Source: Mesorhizobium loti
Lineage (GTDB): Bacteria; Pseudomonadota; Alphaproteobacteria; Rhizobiales; Rhizobiaceae
Reading direction: 5' to 3'
Assembly: GCA_002356515.1 (NCBI GenBank)
Contig: AP017605.1
Coordinates: 7,363,020 to 7,427,019, forward strand
DNA length: 64,000 nucleotides
Under the pieces are notes generated by a model. It had not been told where the DNA came from and searched no databases. It saw nothing but the letters and a program-made list of their open reading frames with translations. Position numbers and translations under genes: made by a program. This document shows, piece after piece, positions 27,245-36,674 of the stretch. Positions within the stretch are counted from its first letter, which is position 1; every line of letters begins with the position of its first letter.

Positions 27245-28150
27245 TTAAGAAATATTTGACGCCTGCTGCGAGCGGGCCGCCAGCCAGTCGCGGCCGGCAT
27301 GGGCGAACACTGCGCCGAGGACAATGACGCCGCCGACCATGCTGGCGACAGGCGGTATCTCGGCCAGGAAAAGGAAGGCAAACAGGATCGCGAACGGCAC
27401 CTCCGCCGAGCCGAGCAAGCCGGATTCGGGCGCCGGGATAAGCCGCGCGCCTTCCGTCCACAGGATCGACGACAATGCGAAGGATGCGCCGAAGGTGACG
27501 AGCAGAACAGCATCCCTTGCCGAAACCGCCAAGGGATCGGTGATGATCCAGCCGATAATGAACAGCAGGAAGGCCGAAACCGCGCCCGCCCACACCACGG
27601 GCGTGTCGCGGAAAGCGCGCACCATGATCATGTAGAGCGCGCTGCCGGCCGTCATCAGCAGCGCCAGCCCGTCGCCGAACAGATTGCCGGTGCCGAAGCC
27701 CGACCAGACCATGATGGCCACGCCGCACAGCGATACGGCGGCCGCGAGCATTGTCTGCAGGCGGAAAGGCTCGCGCACCAGCACCCAGGCCAGCACGGCG
27801 GCAATGAAGGGCGACGTTGCGTAGATGACCGCGACATTGGCGACGTAGGTGAATTTGAACGCCGAGATGAAGGCGATGCTGGCCAGCGCGCCTTCCACCG
27901 CCAGCAGCCAGCCGCGCCAGCCAAGGCGGAGCGCGTCGCGGTTGCCCGACCGGCGGCGGCGCCAGAGCACATAGAGGCTGATCAGGATTGAACCGACAAA
28001 GCCGCGCCAGCAGGTAATCGTCAGCGGATCGGCGTGGATCGACTTGGTCAGCACGCCGGTCAGGCCGAACACGGCCGCCGATGACGACACCAGGATGATG
28101 CCAAGCGTGCGCTCGGTGGTTTCGGCTGTGGTGGCTGGGCCGTCAGTCAT
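27245..28150 (-). CDS. EamA/DMT-family permease
   Basis: 301 residues, ten hydrophobic helices in two EamA halves. Seen: SSAAVFGLTGVLTKSIHADPLTITCWRGFVGS in the first half and the typical end of helix five. Substrate unknown. It is followed in the same direction by a clear terminator. The next gene upstream is a second DMT permease, only weakly similar, so the pair may have come from an old duplication or from independent recruitment. Confidence 0.9.
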   Translation of the reverse strand: MTDGPATTAETTERTLGIILVSSSAAVFGLTGVLTKSIHADPLTITCWRGFVGSILISLYVLWRRRRSGNRDALRLGWRGWLLAVEGALASIAFISAFKFTYVANVAVIYATSPFIAAVLAWVLVREPFRLQTMLAAAVSLCGVAIMVWSGFGTGNLFGDGLALLMTAGSALYMIMVRAFRDTPVVWAGAVSAFLLFIIGWIITDPLAVSARDAVLLVTFGASFALSSILWTEGARLIPAPESGLLGSAEVPFAILFAFLFLAEIPPVASMVGGVIVLGAVFAHAGRDWLAARSQQASNIS

Positions 28151-28210
28151 GCCCGCAGCCTACCTCGTCAGGTCCTGACATCGTAGTGTCAGCAGTGAGC
28201 GCCATCCCGA

Positions 28211-29098
28211 TCACAGCCGCTTGCGGAAATGCTCGCCGCCGACGATCAGCAGCCCGGCGGCGATGATCAGGGCGGCACCGAGAAACACTTCGCGGCGCGG
28301 CACGTCGCCCCAGATCGCAAAGCCGAGCGCGAACGCCCACAGCAGCGAACTGTATTCGAGCGGGGCGAGGATCGATGCCGGCGTTCGCTTCATGCCTTCG
28401 AAGAGCAGATATTGCGCCAGGCCGCCAAGGGCGCCGACGCTGCCGAGAAGCAGCAGCTGGGTCAGATCGGGCGTATGCCACCACAACAGCGCCGGCACCG
28501 CCGAAAACACCAGGAAATAGAAATTGTTGAGCAGCAGCTGGATCGTCGAGCGTTCGGCAAGTGCGGTCTTGCGCAGGAGCACGATGGCGATGGCCCACAA
28601 AAGGGCGGCCGCCAGCACCAGCAACACCGGCACGGACAGGCCGAGATGGGTCGGGTCGCAGGCGATGAAGACCCCGGCAAAACCGACCAAAACCGCCAGC
28701 CAGCGCAGCACGGGCACCTTTTCGCCGAGCAGGAACACCGAAAGCACGGTGACGATGATCGGCGCTGCGTAATAGACCGTGGTCAGTTCGGCGAGCTGCA
28801 GGCTGCGCGCGGCGTTGTAGTAGCAGAGCCAGGCGGCAAGCGTGAAAGCGCTGCGCACCAGCATGGGCCGCACGATCGGCGAGCGCACCGTGTCGATAAA
28901 CAGTTTTCGCCCGCCGATCGCCGCGCAGGCGCTCAGAATGGTGATGCTGCGGAAGAACATGATCTGCCAAACCGTCATGCCGGTCACCAGCAGCTTGATC
29001 GAGGCATCCTGCGTCGAAAACAAGAGATAGGCGGCACCGGTCAGCAGGATTCCAGCGAAAACCCTTTCGCGTGTTTCGAGAATGGCGATGTCGGCCAT
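28211..29098 (-). CDS. EamA/DMT-family permease
   Basis: 295 residues from ATG 29098 (MADIAILETRERV), preferred to a longer frame reaching 29179 because the extra N-terminus is not hydrophobic and does not fit a DMT first helix. Ten membrane helices; LFSTQDASIKLLVTGMTVWQIMFFR matches the EamA first half. Substrate not known. It lies 60 bases from the next permease, and the two may be co-transcribed. Confidence 0.9.
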   Translation of the reverse strand: MADIAILETRERVFAGILLTGAAYLLFSTQDASIKLLVTGMTVWQIMFFRSITILSACAAIGGRKLFIDTVRSPIVRPMLVRSAFTLAAWLCYYNAARSLQLAELTTVYYAAPIIVTVLSVFLLGEKVPVLRWLAVLVGFAGVFIACDPTHLGLSVPVLLVLAAALLWAIAIVLLRKTALAERSTIQLLLNNFYFLVFSAVPALLWWHTPDLTQLLLLGSVGALGGLAQYLLFEGMKRTPASILAPLEYSSLLWAFALGFAIWGDVPRREVFLGAALIIAAGLLIVGGEHFRKRL

Positions 29099-29329
29099 AG
29101 GCGCGGGACCAGTGTTACGGGAAGCGACAGAGATGCCGTGGATCAACACGATGGCCGGGAAGTCAGGCCTTCTTGCCAAGCTATACGGTCGAAAGTTGGC
29201 ACAGCGCTACGCCAGCCCTGGGCTTGCGTTGGGGCAGGAACTGGCGGTCTTGCTTCGGCGAGGCGATAGGCACTTATATCTGGAAAAGCCATGCCGAAGG
29301 CTGGCCACAAAAGCGAAAGAGGCAGCGAC

Positions 29330-29836
29330 ATGGATGCAACCGAACTGAAGGCCATGCAGGCGCCGCTGAAGCAGGCTTACCGCGACGATGCCTCGCAGGC
29401 GCTGATCACGCTGAGAGCGAAGGGGTCGATCGACGACCAGTCGGTGGCCTGCAAGGTGGAGACCGGCAGGGCGTTGGCCATCGCCGGTCTGCATCCGGCA
29501 ACAGGCGGCTCTGGGCTCGAGCTCTGCTCCGGCGACATGCTGCTGGAAGCCCTGGTGGCCTGTGCCGGGGTGACGCTGAAGGCGGTGGCGACGGCGCTCG
29601 AGTTCAAACTTGGCGCTGCCACGGTGGAGGCCGAAGGCGATCTTGATTTTCGTGGCACGCTCGGTGTCGCCAAGGACGCGCCGGTCGGTTTTCGAGCCAT
29701 CCGGCTCAATTTCAGCCTCGACACGGATGAACCGCAGGAGCGGATCGACTCGCTGCTGAAGCTGACCGAGCGCTATTGCGTGGTGTTCCAGACCATCAAC
29801 CAGAAGCCGGAGCTGACGGTGAGCGCCCGGAGCTGA
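29330..29836 (+). CDS. OsmC-like protein
   Basis: 168 residues from ATG 29330 with AAAGAGG just upstream. The OsmC/Ohr fold: CKVETG-rich strands, then LELCSGDMLLEALVACAGVTLKAVATAL, where one Cys is in ELCSGD and the second in ACAGVT, the two redox-active cysteines of the family. OsmC/Ohr proteins reduce organic hydroperoxides; the wider group has less certain roles. A 13-bp stem follows the stop. Confidence 0.9.
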   Translation: MDATELKAMQAPLKQAYRDDASQALITLRAKGSIDDQSVACKVETGRALAIAGLHPATGGSGLELCSGDMLLEALVACAGVTLKAVATALEFKLGAATVEAEGDLDFRGTLGVAKDAPVGFRAIRLNFSLDTDEPQERIDSLLKLTERYCVVFQTINQKPELTVSARS

Positions 29837-29842
29837 AACGAC

Positions 29843-29871
29843 AAGGCCCGCGGCCAGCGGCCGCGGGCCTT
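29843..29871. terminator. Strong hairpin between convergent genes
   Basis: Perfect 13-bp stem AAGGCCCGCGGCC / GGCCGCGGGCCTT with a 3-base loop, 7 bases after the OsmC-like stop and 15 bases before the end of the convergent small gene. There is no long U-tract on either strand, but position and stability suggest a bidirectional terminator. Confidence 0.75.
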
Positions 29872-29885
29872 GCTGTAACGGATGC

Positions 29886-30104
29886 CTACTGCGCCGCCGG
29901 CTCTTCGGCATCGCCCTCGTCGGTGAAGGGGGAGGCGCTCGGCACGCACTGTACAGACCAGCCGGGGGGTGTCGGCTGCTTCTGATATTCGGTGATGGCG
30001 GCGGTGCACTGCTCGCGCTTGTCGAAGGTGCTGGGCAGTACCACCATGCCGCCCTGCGGGCCGGCGATTACCAGATACCAGACCAACGCTGCGGTCGTAG
30101 CCAT
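29886..30104 (-). CDS. Small hypothetical protein
   Basis: 72 residues, ATG preceded by AAGGAC. A short hydrophobic N-terminal stretch (ALVWYLVIAGPQGGMVVL) leads to a cysteine-containing middle (EQCTAAITEYQ...WSVQCVPS) with two Cys that could form a disulfide, and an acidic end. It may be secreted or membrane-attached. I do not recognise a family. The good ribosome site and the terminator behind it support a real gene. Confidence 0.65.
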   Translation of the reverse strand: MATTAALVWYLVIAGPQGGMVVLPSTFDKREQCTAAITEYQKQPTPPGWSVQCVPSASPFTDEGDAEEPAAQ

Positions 30105-30342
30105 GGGGATGTCCTTGTTCTGCCCAGCAGGGCGCTCGTTGTTGTGGGAGTCGTTTCGATCCTAACAACTCCTTGGAAATGACGAAAGCATGACCGCGAC
30201 CCGGCCTTTCCCCCTCAGATCACAGCCGCGTGATGATCCAGCGGATTTTGCATCCAGATTTTGAGGCCCAATCGGCTCGGTCTGTCGCAAAACATTCGAA
30301 GAACGTCGGGAGTGCCCGAATTCTTCCGGCAAAAGGATGCAG

Positions 30343-31083
30343 CTACTCCGGTTGCCGGTAGGCAACAAAACGATTGTGCTTGGCCTGGAATATCAGTCCA
30401 GTCTCTTTCAGCTCGGGGCTTGCCAGCGGCACGATACGCTTGGCGATCTCTGAGGGGTGCGGCAGCGTCTCCGGATCCTCGCCGGGCACGGCCTGGGCCC
30501 GCATGGCGGTGCGGGTGGCGCCGGGGTCGGCGGCATTGACGCGCAACGGCAGGCTTTGCGTCTCGTGTGCCCACGAGCGCATCATGGTTTCGACCGCCGC
30601 CTTCGATGCCGCGTAGGGCGCCCAGAAGGCCCGTGCCGAATGCGCCGCGTTGGAGGACAGGATGATGGCGCGGCCGGCATCGGAAAGCCTGAGCAGCGGG
30701 TCGACCGAGCGGATCAGCCGCCAGGTCGAGGTGACGTTGATGGTCATCACCTTCTCGAAGGTTTTTGCCTCGACATGGCCGATCGGCGAGATGACGCCGA
30801 GCACGCCGGCATTGGCGACGAGAATGTCGAGCTTGCCCCAGCGCTCATGGATGGCGCCGCCCAGCCGGTCGATGCCGGCCATGTCAGCGAGATCGAGCGG
30901 CACCAGCGTCGCCTGGCCACCGGCTGCCTTGATCTGGTCGTCGAGTTCTTCCAGCCCACCGACCGTGCGCGCAACCGCGATGACATGCGCGCCGGCTGCG
31001 GCCAATTCCTTGGCGATGAAATAGCCGATGCCGCGCGAGGCGCCGGTGACGACCGCGACGCGGCCGGTAAGGTCGAGGGTCAT
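30343..31083 (-). CDS. SDR-family oxidoreductase
   Basis: 246 residues, classical short-chain dehydrogenase. Seen: nucleotide motif TGASRGIG, NAG at the end of strand four, catalytic Ser region SSNAAHSARAFW, and YAASK with Tyr and Lys. Substrate unknown. It sits downstream of purF on the same strand but is separated by a palindromic element, so co-transcription is uncertain. In the alphaproteobacteria an SDR often stands after purF, from memory. Confidence 0.93.
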   Translation of the reverse strand: MTLDLTGRVAVVTGASRGIGYFIAKELAAAGAHVIAVARTVGGLEELDDQIKAAGGQATLVPLDLADMAGIDRLGGAIHERWGKLDILVANAGVLGVISPIGHVEAKTFEKVMTINVTSTWRLIRSVDPLLRLSDAGRAIILSSNAAHSARAFWAPYAASKAAVETMMRSWAHETQSLPLRVNAADPGATRTAMRAQAVPGEDPETLPHPSEIAKRIVPLASPELKETGLIFQAKHNRFVAYRQPE

Positions 31084-31103
31084 GCGAGAATTTCCGTAAG
31101 GTC

Positions 31104-31209
31104 CAGAGCAATTCCAGGAAAAGTGTGAAGCGGTTTTCCGTCCGGAATTGTGTCAAAACAAAGAGTTAGAGCGGTTTGCCGTTTTCCGTGAAACGGTGAA
31201 ACTGCTCTA
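31104..31209. repeat. RIME1-like double-palindrome intergenic element
   Basis: About 106 bases holding two nested palindromes. First: CAATTCC/GGAATTG (31109-31115, 31144-31150) around GGAAAA/TTTTCC. Second: AGAGCGGTTT / AAACTGCTCT (31168-31177, 31199-31208, one mismatch) around CCGTTT/AAACGG. Size and layout match the rhizobial RIME1 elements as I remember them; I have not aligned it. Lies between purF and the SDR gene, so it will appear as two hairpins in their mRNA if they share one. Confidence 0.8.
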
Positions 31210-31211
31210 GC

Positions 31212-32681
31212 CTACGCCCCGTTGTTCGCCAGCAGCGACAGCGTGCGCACATTGTCGTGGCCTTCGAAGTCGAGCAGGCGGGTCGGGTACTGGCCGGTGA
31301 AGCAGGCGTCGCAGAACTGCGGCTGGTCGTCATTGCGGCTGGCCTCGCCGACGGCGCGGTAGAGGCCGTTGATCGAGAGGAAGCCGAGTGAATCGACACG
31401 GATGAACTCGGCCATCTCTTCCACCGACATGCGCGAAGCCAGCAGCTTCGACTTCTCCGGCGTGTCGACACCATAGAAGCAGGAGGCGCTGGTCGGCGGC
31501 GAGGCGATGCGCATATGCACTTCCCTGGCGCCGGCGTCGCGCACCATCTGCACGATCTTCTGGCTGGTGGTGCCGCGCACGATCGAATCGTCGACCAGCA
31601 CCACGCGCTTACCCTCGATCATGCGGCGGTTGGCGTTGTGCTTCAGCTTGACGCCCATATGGCGGATCGAATCGCCGGGCTGGATGAAGGTGCGGCCGAC
31701 ATAGTGGTTGCGGATGATGCCGAGCTCGAAGGGAATGCCGGCAGCCTGGCTGAAGCCGATGGCCGCCGGGGTGCCTGAATCCGGCACCGGCACGACGATG
31801 TCAGCCTCGACCGGGTTCTCCTGCGCCAGTTCGGCACCGATGCGCTTGCGCACTTCGTAGACGTTGCGGCCTTCGACCGAGGAATCCGGCCGGGCGAAAT
31901 AGACATATTCGAAGATGCAGAAACGGGTCTTCTGCGGCTCGAACGGGAACAGGCTTTCAATGCCCTTGGAGGTGACGACGACCATCTCGCCGGGTTTCAG
32001 GTCGCGCACGAAACGCGCGCCGATAATGTCGAGCGCACAGGTCTCGGAGGCGAGGATCCAGGCGCCGTCGAGATCGCCCAGCACCAGCGGCCGGATACCG
32101 AGCGGATCGCGGCAGCCGATCATCTTCTTGGCGGTCATCGCCACCAGCGAGAAGGCGCCCTCGACCTGCCGCACGGCGTCGATGAAGCGCGAGTTGAGGT
32201 CGCGCTCCTTGCTGGTCGCAACCAGGTGCAGGAGCGTCTCGGTGTCGGAGGTGGAGGAGAAGATCGCGCCCTGTTTCTGCAGCGCGCGCTGCACCGTCAT
32301 GGCGTTGGTCAGATTGCCGTTGTGGGCGACGGCAAAACCGCCATCGGCGAGCTCGGCGAAGAAGGGCTGGATGTTGCGCATGCCGGCGCCGCCGGTCGTG
32401 GCGTAGCGCGTATGGCCGATGGCGCGGTTGCCTTGCAGGCTGTCGATGACGCGCTGCTTGGTGAAAGTGTCGCCGATCAGGCCGACATGGCGTTCGACAT
32501 GGAACTGGCTGCCGTCATAGGAAACGATGCCGGCTGCTTCCTGGCCGCGATGCTGCAGCGCATGCAGGCCGAGTGTAACGATGGCCGCAGCATCCTGCCG
32601 GCCGAAAATGCCGAACACGCCGCATTCGTCGTGGAAATGGTCGTCGGCCTCGGCGGAAAGCACTTCGTCTGCGTCTGCCAT
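31212..32681 (-). CDS. purF: Amidophosphoribosyltransferase
   Basis: 489 residues. Makes 5-phosphoribosylamine from PRPP and glutamine, the first step of purine synthesis. Start chosen at 32681, which has GGAG 6 bases upstream; a longer frame to 32705 has no site. A propeptide of 19 residues precedes Cys20 in DECGVFGIFG, the nucleophile exposed by self-cleavage in class II glutamine amidotransferases. The PRPP loop VVLVDDSIVRGTTS is intact. It follows cvpA, as in many bacteria. Confidence 0.96.
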   Translation of the reverse strand: MADADEVLSAEADDHFHDECGVFGIFGRQDAAAIVTLGLHALQHRGQEAAGIVSYDGSQFHVERHVGLIGDTFTKQRVIDSLQGNRAIGHTRYATTGGAGMRNIQPFFAELADGGFAVAHNGNLTNAMTVQRALQKQGAIFSSTSDTETLLHLVATSKERDLNSRFIDAVRQVEGAFSLVAMTAKKMIGCRDPLGIRPLVLGDLDGAWILASETCALDIIGARFVRDLKPGEMVVVTSKGIESLFPFEPQKTRFCIFEYVYFARPDSSVEGRNVYEVRKRIGAELAQENPVEADIVVPVPDSGTPAAIGFSQAAGIPFELGIIRNHYVGRTFIQPGDSIRHMGVKLKHNANRRMIEGKRVVLVDDSIVRGTTSQKIVQMVRDAGAREVHMRIASPPTSASCFYGVDTPEKSKLLASRMSVEEMAEFIRVDSLGFLSINGLYRAVGEASRNDDQPQFCDACFTGQYPTRLLDFEGHDNVRTLSLLANNGA

Positions 32682-32785
32682 CTTAAGCTCCGCTAAAATC
32701 GCCATATAAGGCGCTCACGCGTCGAAAGCAACGCACACCGTGCAGTCGTTCACACCATCGTCCGCTCTGACGCCCATTTCAGGTG

Positions 32786-33448
32786 TCAGTTTGCCGGCGC
32801 TGCCGGCACCGGCTTGGTGGTGTTGTCCGCAGGGCCAGCGTCATTGTCGTCGGGAGCCGGTGCGTTGGCGTCATCGCCGCCGGCAGGGGCATCCGCCGCC
32901 GGTGCGTCAGGCGCTGCCGGTGTCTCGGCAGCCGGCTGATTTGGATTGAGCTTCTTCAGGATGGCGTTTTCCGGATCCTCGGGCAGCAGGCTTTCGAGCT
33001 TGGCGCCGATCTGTTCCAGCAGCGGCCGCGACTTGGCCTCCATCACCCAGGCCGGAGCCTTGGCGCCTGCCAGCCAGTTGAAGAACAGCAGCGCGACAGC
33101 GACGACCAGGATGCCGCGCGCGGCGCCGTAGAGGAAACCGAGCGTGCGATCGAGCGCGCCGATCCGCGAATCGATGATCCAGTCGGCGAGCTTCATGGTG
33201 ATCACAGAGACGACGATCAGCGCGATGATGAAGACGACGCCGGCGGAAGCCGCCATGGCGATCTTCTCATTCTCAATGTAGGGCTTCAGGTAGGGCAGGA
33301 CCGGCTTGTAGAAGAAGAAAGCCGCCGCCGCTGCCGCCGCCCACGACACGACCGACAGGATTTCGCGCGAGAAGCCGCGAACCATGGCGAGCATCGCCGA
33401 GACCAGGGTGAAGCCGACCAAGATTCCGTCAAGCAGCGTAATCGGCAT
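32786..33448 (-). CDS. cvpA: CvpA family membrane protein
   Basis: 220 residues. Four membrane helices (about 5-25, 35-50, 65-85, 100-125) make up the CvpA domain; SREILSVVSWAAAAAAAFFF and ARGILVVAVALLFFNWL are visible. The last 70 residues are a proline/alanine/aspartate-rich disordered tail. CvpA was first found through colicin V export and is tied to envelope stress tolerance. Linkage to purF is the standard arrangement. Confidence 0.93.
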   Translation of the reverse strand: MPITLLDGILVGFTLVSAMLAMVRGFSREILSVVSWAAAAAAAFFFYKPVLPYLKPYIENEKIAMAASAGVVFIIALIVVSVITMKLADWIIDSRIGALDRTLGFLYGAARGILVVAVALLFFNWLAGAKAPAWVMEAKSRPLLEQIGAKLESLLPEDPENAILKKLNPNQPAAETPAAPDAPAADAPAGGDDANAPAPDDNDAGPADNTTKPVPAAPAN

Positions 33449-33495
33449 GTCTTTCGCCCCACTCCGATCTCTTTTTCACGGCTCGACGAGCCGCG

Positions 33496-34899
33496 TCACT
33501 CTTCATCGTCGACACGGCTGCGCCGTGAGCCGGCTATGCGCGCCACGAGGTCGGCAAGCTCGGTGGGCTGGAAAGCGCCGGCCCCGATCCCTCCGGCAAG
33601 TTCCTCGCTGCCCAAGGGCAGAACCGCGCTACCAAAACCCAGCTTTTCGGCTTCCTTGAGGCGCTGCTGCGCATGCGCAACCGGCCTCACCGCGCCCGAA
33701 AGGCTGATTTCGCCGAAATAGACGCAATCGGCGGGAAGGGCAAGACCGGTGAGCGAGGAAACCAGTGCGGCGGCGACCGCGAGATCGGCCGCCGGCTCGC
33801 TGATGCGATAGCCGCCGGCAACGTTGAGATAGACGTCGTGCTGGCCGAAACGAACGCCGCAATGGGCTTCGAGAACCGCCAGGATCATCGACAGGCGAGC
33901 TCCGTCCCAACCGACGACGGCGCGTCGTGGCGTGCCGAGCGAAGATTGCGCCACCAGCGCCTGGATCTCGACCAGAACCGGCCTTGTGCCTTCCATGCCG
34001 GCGAAAACCGCAGCACCTGGCGATTTCGCATGCCGCTCGCCAAGGAACAGCTCGGATGGATTGGCGACCTCGCGCAAGCCCTTGTCCGACATTTCGAAGA
34101 CGCCGATCTCGTCGGTCGGCCCAAAGCGGTTTTTCACTGTGCGCAGGATGCGGTAGTGGTGGCCACCTTCGCCCTCGAAGTAGAGCACGGCATCGACCAT
34201 ATGCTCGACGACCCGCGGTCCGGCGATCTGGCCTTCCTTGGTGACATGGCCGACCAGCACGATCGCTGCCCCGGTGGATTTCGCATAGCGGATCATCGCC
34301 TGGGCGGCGGCGCGCACCTGGGTAACGGTGCCTGGCGCCGAATCGGCGAGGTCGGTCCACAGCGTCTGGATGGAATCGAGAATGACCAGATCCGGCCGCT
34401 TGCCGTCGGCGATCGTGGCAAGAATGTCTTCTACATTGGTCTCGGCGGCCAGTTCCACCGGTGTGTCGGCGACGCCGAGCCGCTGCGCCCTCAGCCTGAT
34501 CTGCGCGACGGCTTCTTCGCCCGAGACATAGACGATGCGGTGGCCTCGCGACGCCAGCGCAGCGGCGGCCTGGGTGAGCAGCGTCGACTTGCCAATGCCG
34601 GGATCGCCGCCGACCAGAAGTGCCGAGCCGCGCACGAAACCGCCGCCGGTGGCGCGGTCAAGCTCGCCGATGCCCGAGATGATGCGCGGCGCGTCCTCGA
34701 TGTCGCCCGAAAGCGTGGTCAGCACCACCGCGCGGCCCTTGCGGGCGTTGCGTGTGTTGGCCGGCCCCGAGCCGATGCCGCCGGAGGTTCCTTCCTCGAC
34801 CAGCGTGTTCCATTCGCCGCAGGCATCGCATTTGCCGGCCCAGCGCTGATGCACCGATCCGCAATTCTGGCAGATGAACTGGACGCGCGATTTAGCCAT
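33496..34899 (-). CDS. radA: DNA repair protein RadA
   Basis: 467 residues from ATG 34899 (MAKSRVQFIC). Zinc finger CQNC...CDAC at the N-terminus, RecA-type ATPase with Walker A GGDPGIGKST, the RadA-specific KNRFGP motif, and a C-terminal Lon-like domain (GWDGARLSMILAVLEAHCGV...). RadA is a hexameric helicase that extends D-loops in recombination. It lies directly downstream of dnaB; many alphaproteobacteria have alr between the two, absent here. Confidence 0.96.
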   Translation of the reverse strand: MAKSRVQFICQNCGSVHQRWAGKCDACGEWNTLVEEGTSGGIGSGPANTRNARKGRAVVLTTLSGDIEDAPRIISGIGELDRATGGGFVRGSALLVGGDPGIGKSTLLTQAAAALASRGHRIVYVSGEEAVAQIRLRAQRLGVADTPVELAAETNVEDILATIADGKRPDLVILDSIQTLWTDLADSAPGTVTQVRAAAQAMIRYAKSTGAAIVLVGHVTKEGQIAGPRVVEHMVDAVLYFEGEGGHHYRILRTVKNRFGPTDEIGVFEMSDKGLREVANPSELFLGERHAKSPGAAVFAGMEGTRPVLVEIQALVAQSSLGTPRRAVVGWDGARLSMILAVLEAHCGVRFGQHDVYLNVAGGYRISEPAADLAVAAALVSSLTGLALPADCVYFGEISLSGAVRPVAHAQQRLKEAEKLGFGSAVLPLGSEELAGGIGAGAFQPTELADLVARIAGSRRSRVDDEE

Positions 34900-34965
34900 C
34901 AGGCGTGGTCTGCCGTCAGATACGCGCACAAGGGTGCTAGAAGGGTCGAGGCCTGTCTCAAAAGG

Positions 34966-36456
34966 TCACTCAAACCTCTCCGCAATATGGTGCTCCTCAG
35001 CCAGATCGGAGAAGCGGGTGAATTCGCCGTGGAAGGCCAGCGTCACCGAGCCCGTGGGGCCGTGGCGCTGCTTGGCGACGATCACCTCGGCCTTGCCGCG
35101 CATCTCGTTCATCTCGTTTTCCCACTTGACGTATTCCTCAGTGCCAAGCTTGGGCTCGCGGTTCTTGAGGTAATACTCCTCGCGGTAGACGAACATCACG
35201 ACGTCGGCGTCCTGCTCGATCGAACCGGATTCACGCAAGTCCGAGAGCTGCGGGCGCTTGTCGTCACGACTTTCGACCTGACGCGACAGCTGCGACAGCG
35301 CGATGATCGGCACCGCCAGCTCCTTGGCCAGCGCCTTCAGGCCCGTGGTGATCTCGGTGATTTCCTGCACGCGGTTCTGCGAGGCCCTGGCGGATGAACC
35401 CTGCATCAGCTGGATATAGTCGATGACGATCAGGTCGAGGCCGCGCTGGCGCTTCAGGCGACGCGCGCGGGCGGACAGCTGGGCGATGGAGATACCACCG
35501 GTCTGGTCGATGAACAGCGGGATCTTCTGCATGGTCTGCGAACAGGCGACCAGCTTTTCGAAGTCCATTTCGGTGATTTCGCCGCGGCGGATTTTTGAGG
35601 ACGAGATTTCCGTCTGCTCGGAAATGATACGGGTGGCCAGCTGTTCGGACGACATTTCGAGCGAGAAGAAGCCGACCACGCCGCCATTGGCGGCCTTGAA
35701 AGAGCCATCGGCCTGCTGCGCCGGCACATAGGCCTCCGCGACGTTGAAGGCGATGTTGGTGGCGAGCGACGTCTTGCCCATGCCAGGGCGACCGGCAAGC
35801 ACGATCAAATCGGACGATTGCAGGCCACCCATGCGGCGGTCGAGATCGCGCATGCCGGTGGCAAGGCCCGACAAATGGCCGTCGCGCATATAGGCGGCGT
35901 TGGCCATGTCGACCGCGGTCTTGACCGCGTCGGTGAAGCTCTCGAAGCCGCCATCGTAGCGGCCTGTTTCGGCCAGTTCGAACAGCCGGCGCTCGGCGTC
36001 CTCTATCTGCTCGGACGGCGACATGTCGACAGGCGCGTCATAGGCGATGTTGACCATATCCTCGCCGACGGTGATCAGCGCGCGGCGTGTCGCCAAATCA
36101 TAGATGGCGCGGCCATAATCGGTGGCGTTGACGACGGTTACGGCTTCGACCGCCAGCCGCACGATATATTGCGCCACCGTCATGTCGCCGACCTTTTCGT
36201 CGGCCGGCAGGAAGGTCTTCAAGGTGATCGGCGTCGCCACCTTGCCCATGCGGATGAGCTCGGCCGCGATCTCGAAGATCCTGCGATGCAGGGGCTCGTA
36301 GAAATGGCCCGGCTTCAGGAAGTCGGAGACGCGATAGAAGGCATCGTTGTTGACGAGGATCGCCCCGAGCAGCGCCTGCTCGGCCTCGATATTGTTCGGC
36401 GCCTCACGATAAAGCGGTTGCTCCGCCACGCCGAATTTCCGCGCTGCCTCTGCCAT
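34966..36456 (-). CDS. dnaB: Replicative DNA helicase DnaB
   Basis: 496 residues. N-terminal helical domain (NIEAEQALLGAILVNNDAFYRVSDFLKPGHFYEPLHR), linker, then RecA-type motor: Walker A AGRPGMGKTS, H2 and IVIDYIQLM (Walker B), and the arginine finger region. Unwinds DNA ahead of the replication fork. No intein is present. Its leader carries two alternative hairpins (see separate entry). Confidence 0.97.
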   Translation of the reverse strand: MAEAARKFGVAEQPLYREAPNNIEAEQALLGAILVNNDAFYRVSDFLKPGHFYEPLHRRIFEIAAELIRMGKVATPITLKTFLPADEKVGDMTVAQYIVRLAVEAVTVVNATDYGRAIYDLATRRALITVGEDMVNIAYDAPVDMSPSEQIEDAERRLFELAETGRYDGGFESFTDAVKTAVDMANAAYMRDGHLSGLATGMRDLDRRMGGLQSSDLIVLAGRPGMGKTSLATNIAFNVAEAYVPAQQADGSFKAANGGVVGFFSLEMSSEQLATRIISEQTEISSSKIRRGEITEMDFEKLVACSQTMQKIPLFIDQTGGISIAQLSARARRLKRQRGLDLIVIDYIQLMQGSSARASQNRVQEITEITTGLKALAKELAVPIIALSQLSRQVESRDDKRPQLSDLRESGSIEQDADVVMFVYREEYYLKNREPKLGTEEYVKWENEMNEMRGKAEVIVAKQRHGPTGSVTLAFHGEFTRFSDLAEEHHIAERFE

Positions 36457-36560
36457 GATGTCCCCGATCTAGATCCCGGCCTTTCGATATCAGAACGAGA
36501 CGAAACCGTGCTGACCTTTCTGCATCACCGCTCGACCAAACAGCCTTGATGCCCGTTGTT

Positions 36561-36600
36561 CACAGGAACGACAAACCGTCCACAGGACAGTGTTCCTGTG
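36561..36600 (-). promoter_or_regulatory. Alternative hairpins in the dnaB upstream region
   Basis: CACAGGAAC (36561-36569) is the exact reverse complement of GTTCCTGTG (36592-36600); a second CACAGGA (36581-36587) can pair with the same TCCTGTG at a 6-base loop. The two stems exclude each other. The region lies 105-144 bases upstream of the dnaB start and may be transcribed. It could equally be an operator with three half-sites. Confidence 0.45.
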
Positions 36601-36674
36601 TCCCGATTCCGGTTGACTCGGCAAGCGGTGATTCTTATGCGAAGCCCTGGAACGAAGCAAGAACAATCGGTCGT

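Noticed and set aside
30105..30342. Gene in the gap between the small protein and the SDR
   Set aside because: Only short frames without ribosome sites or recognisable composition; no repeat seen.
36551..36589. DnaA boxes near dnaB
   Set aside because: TTGTTCACA and CCGTCCACA have two and three mismatches to TTATCCACA and there is no cluster or AT-rich unwinding region.
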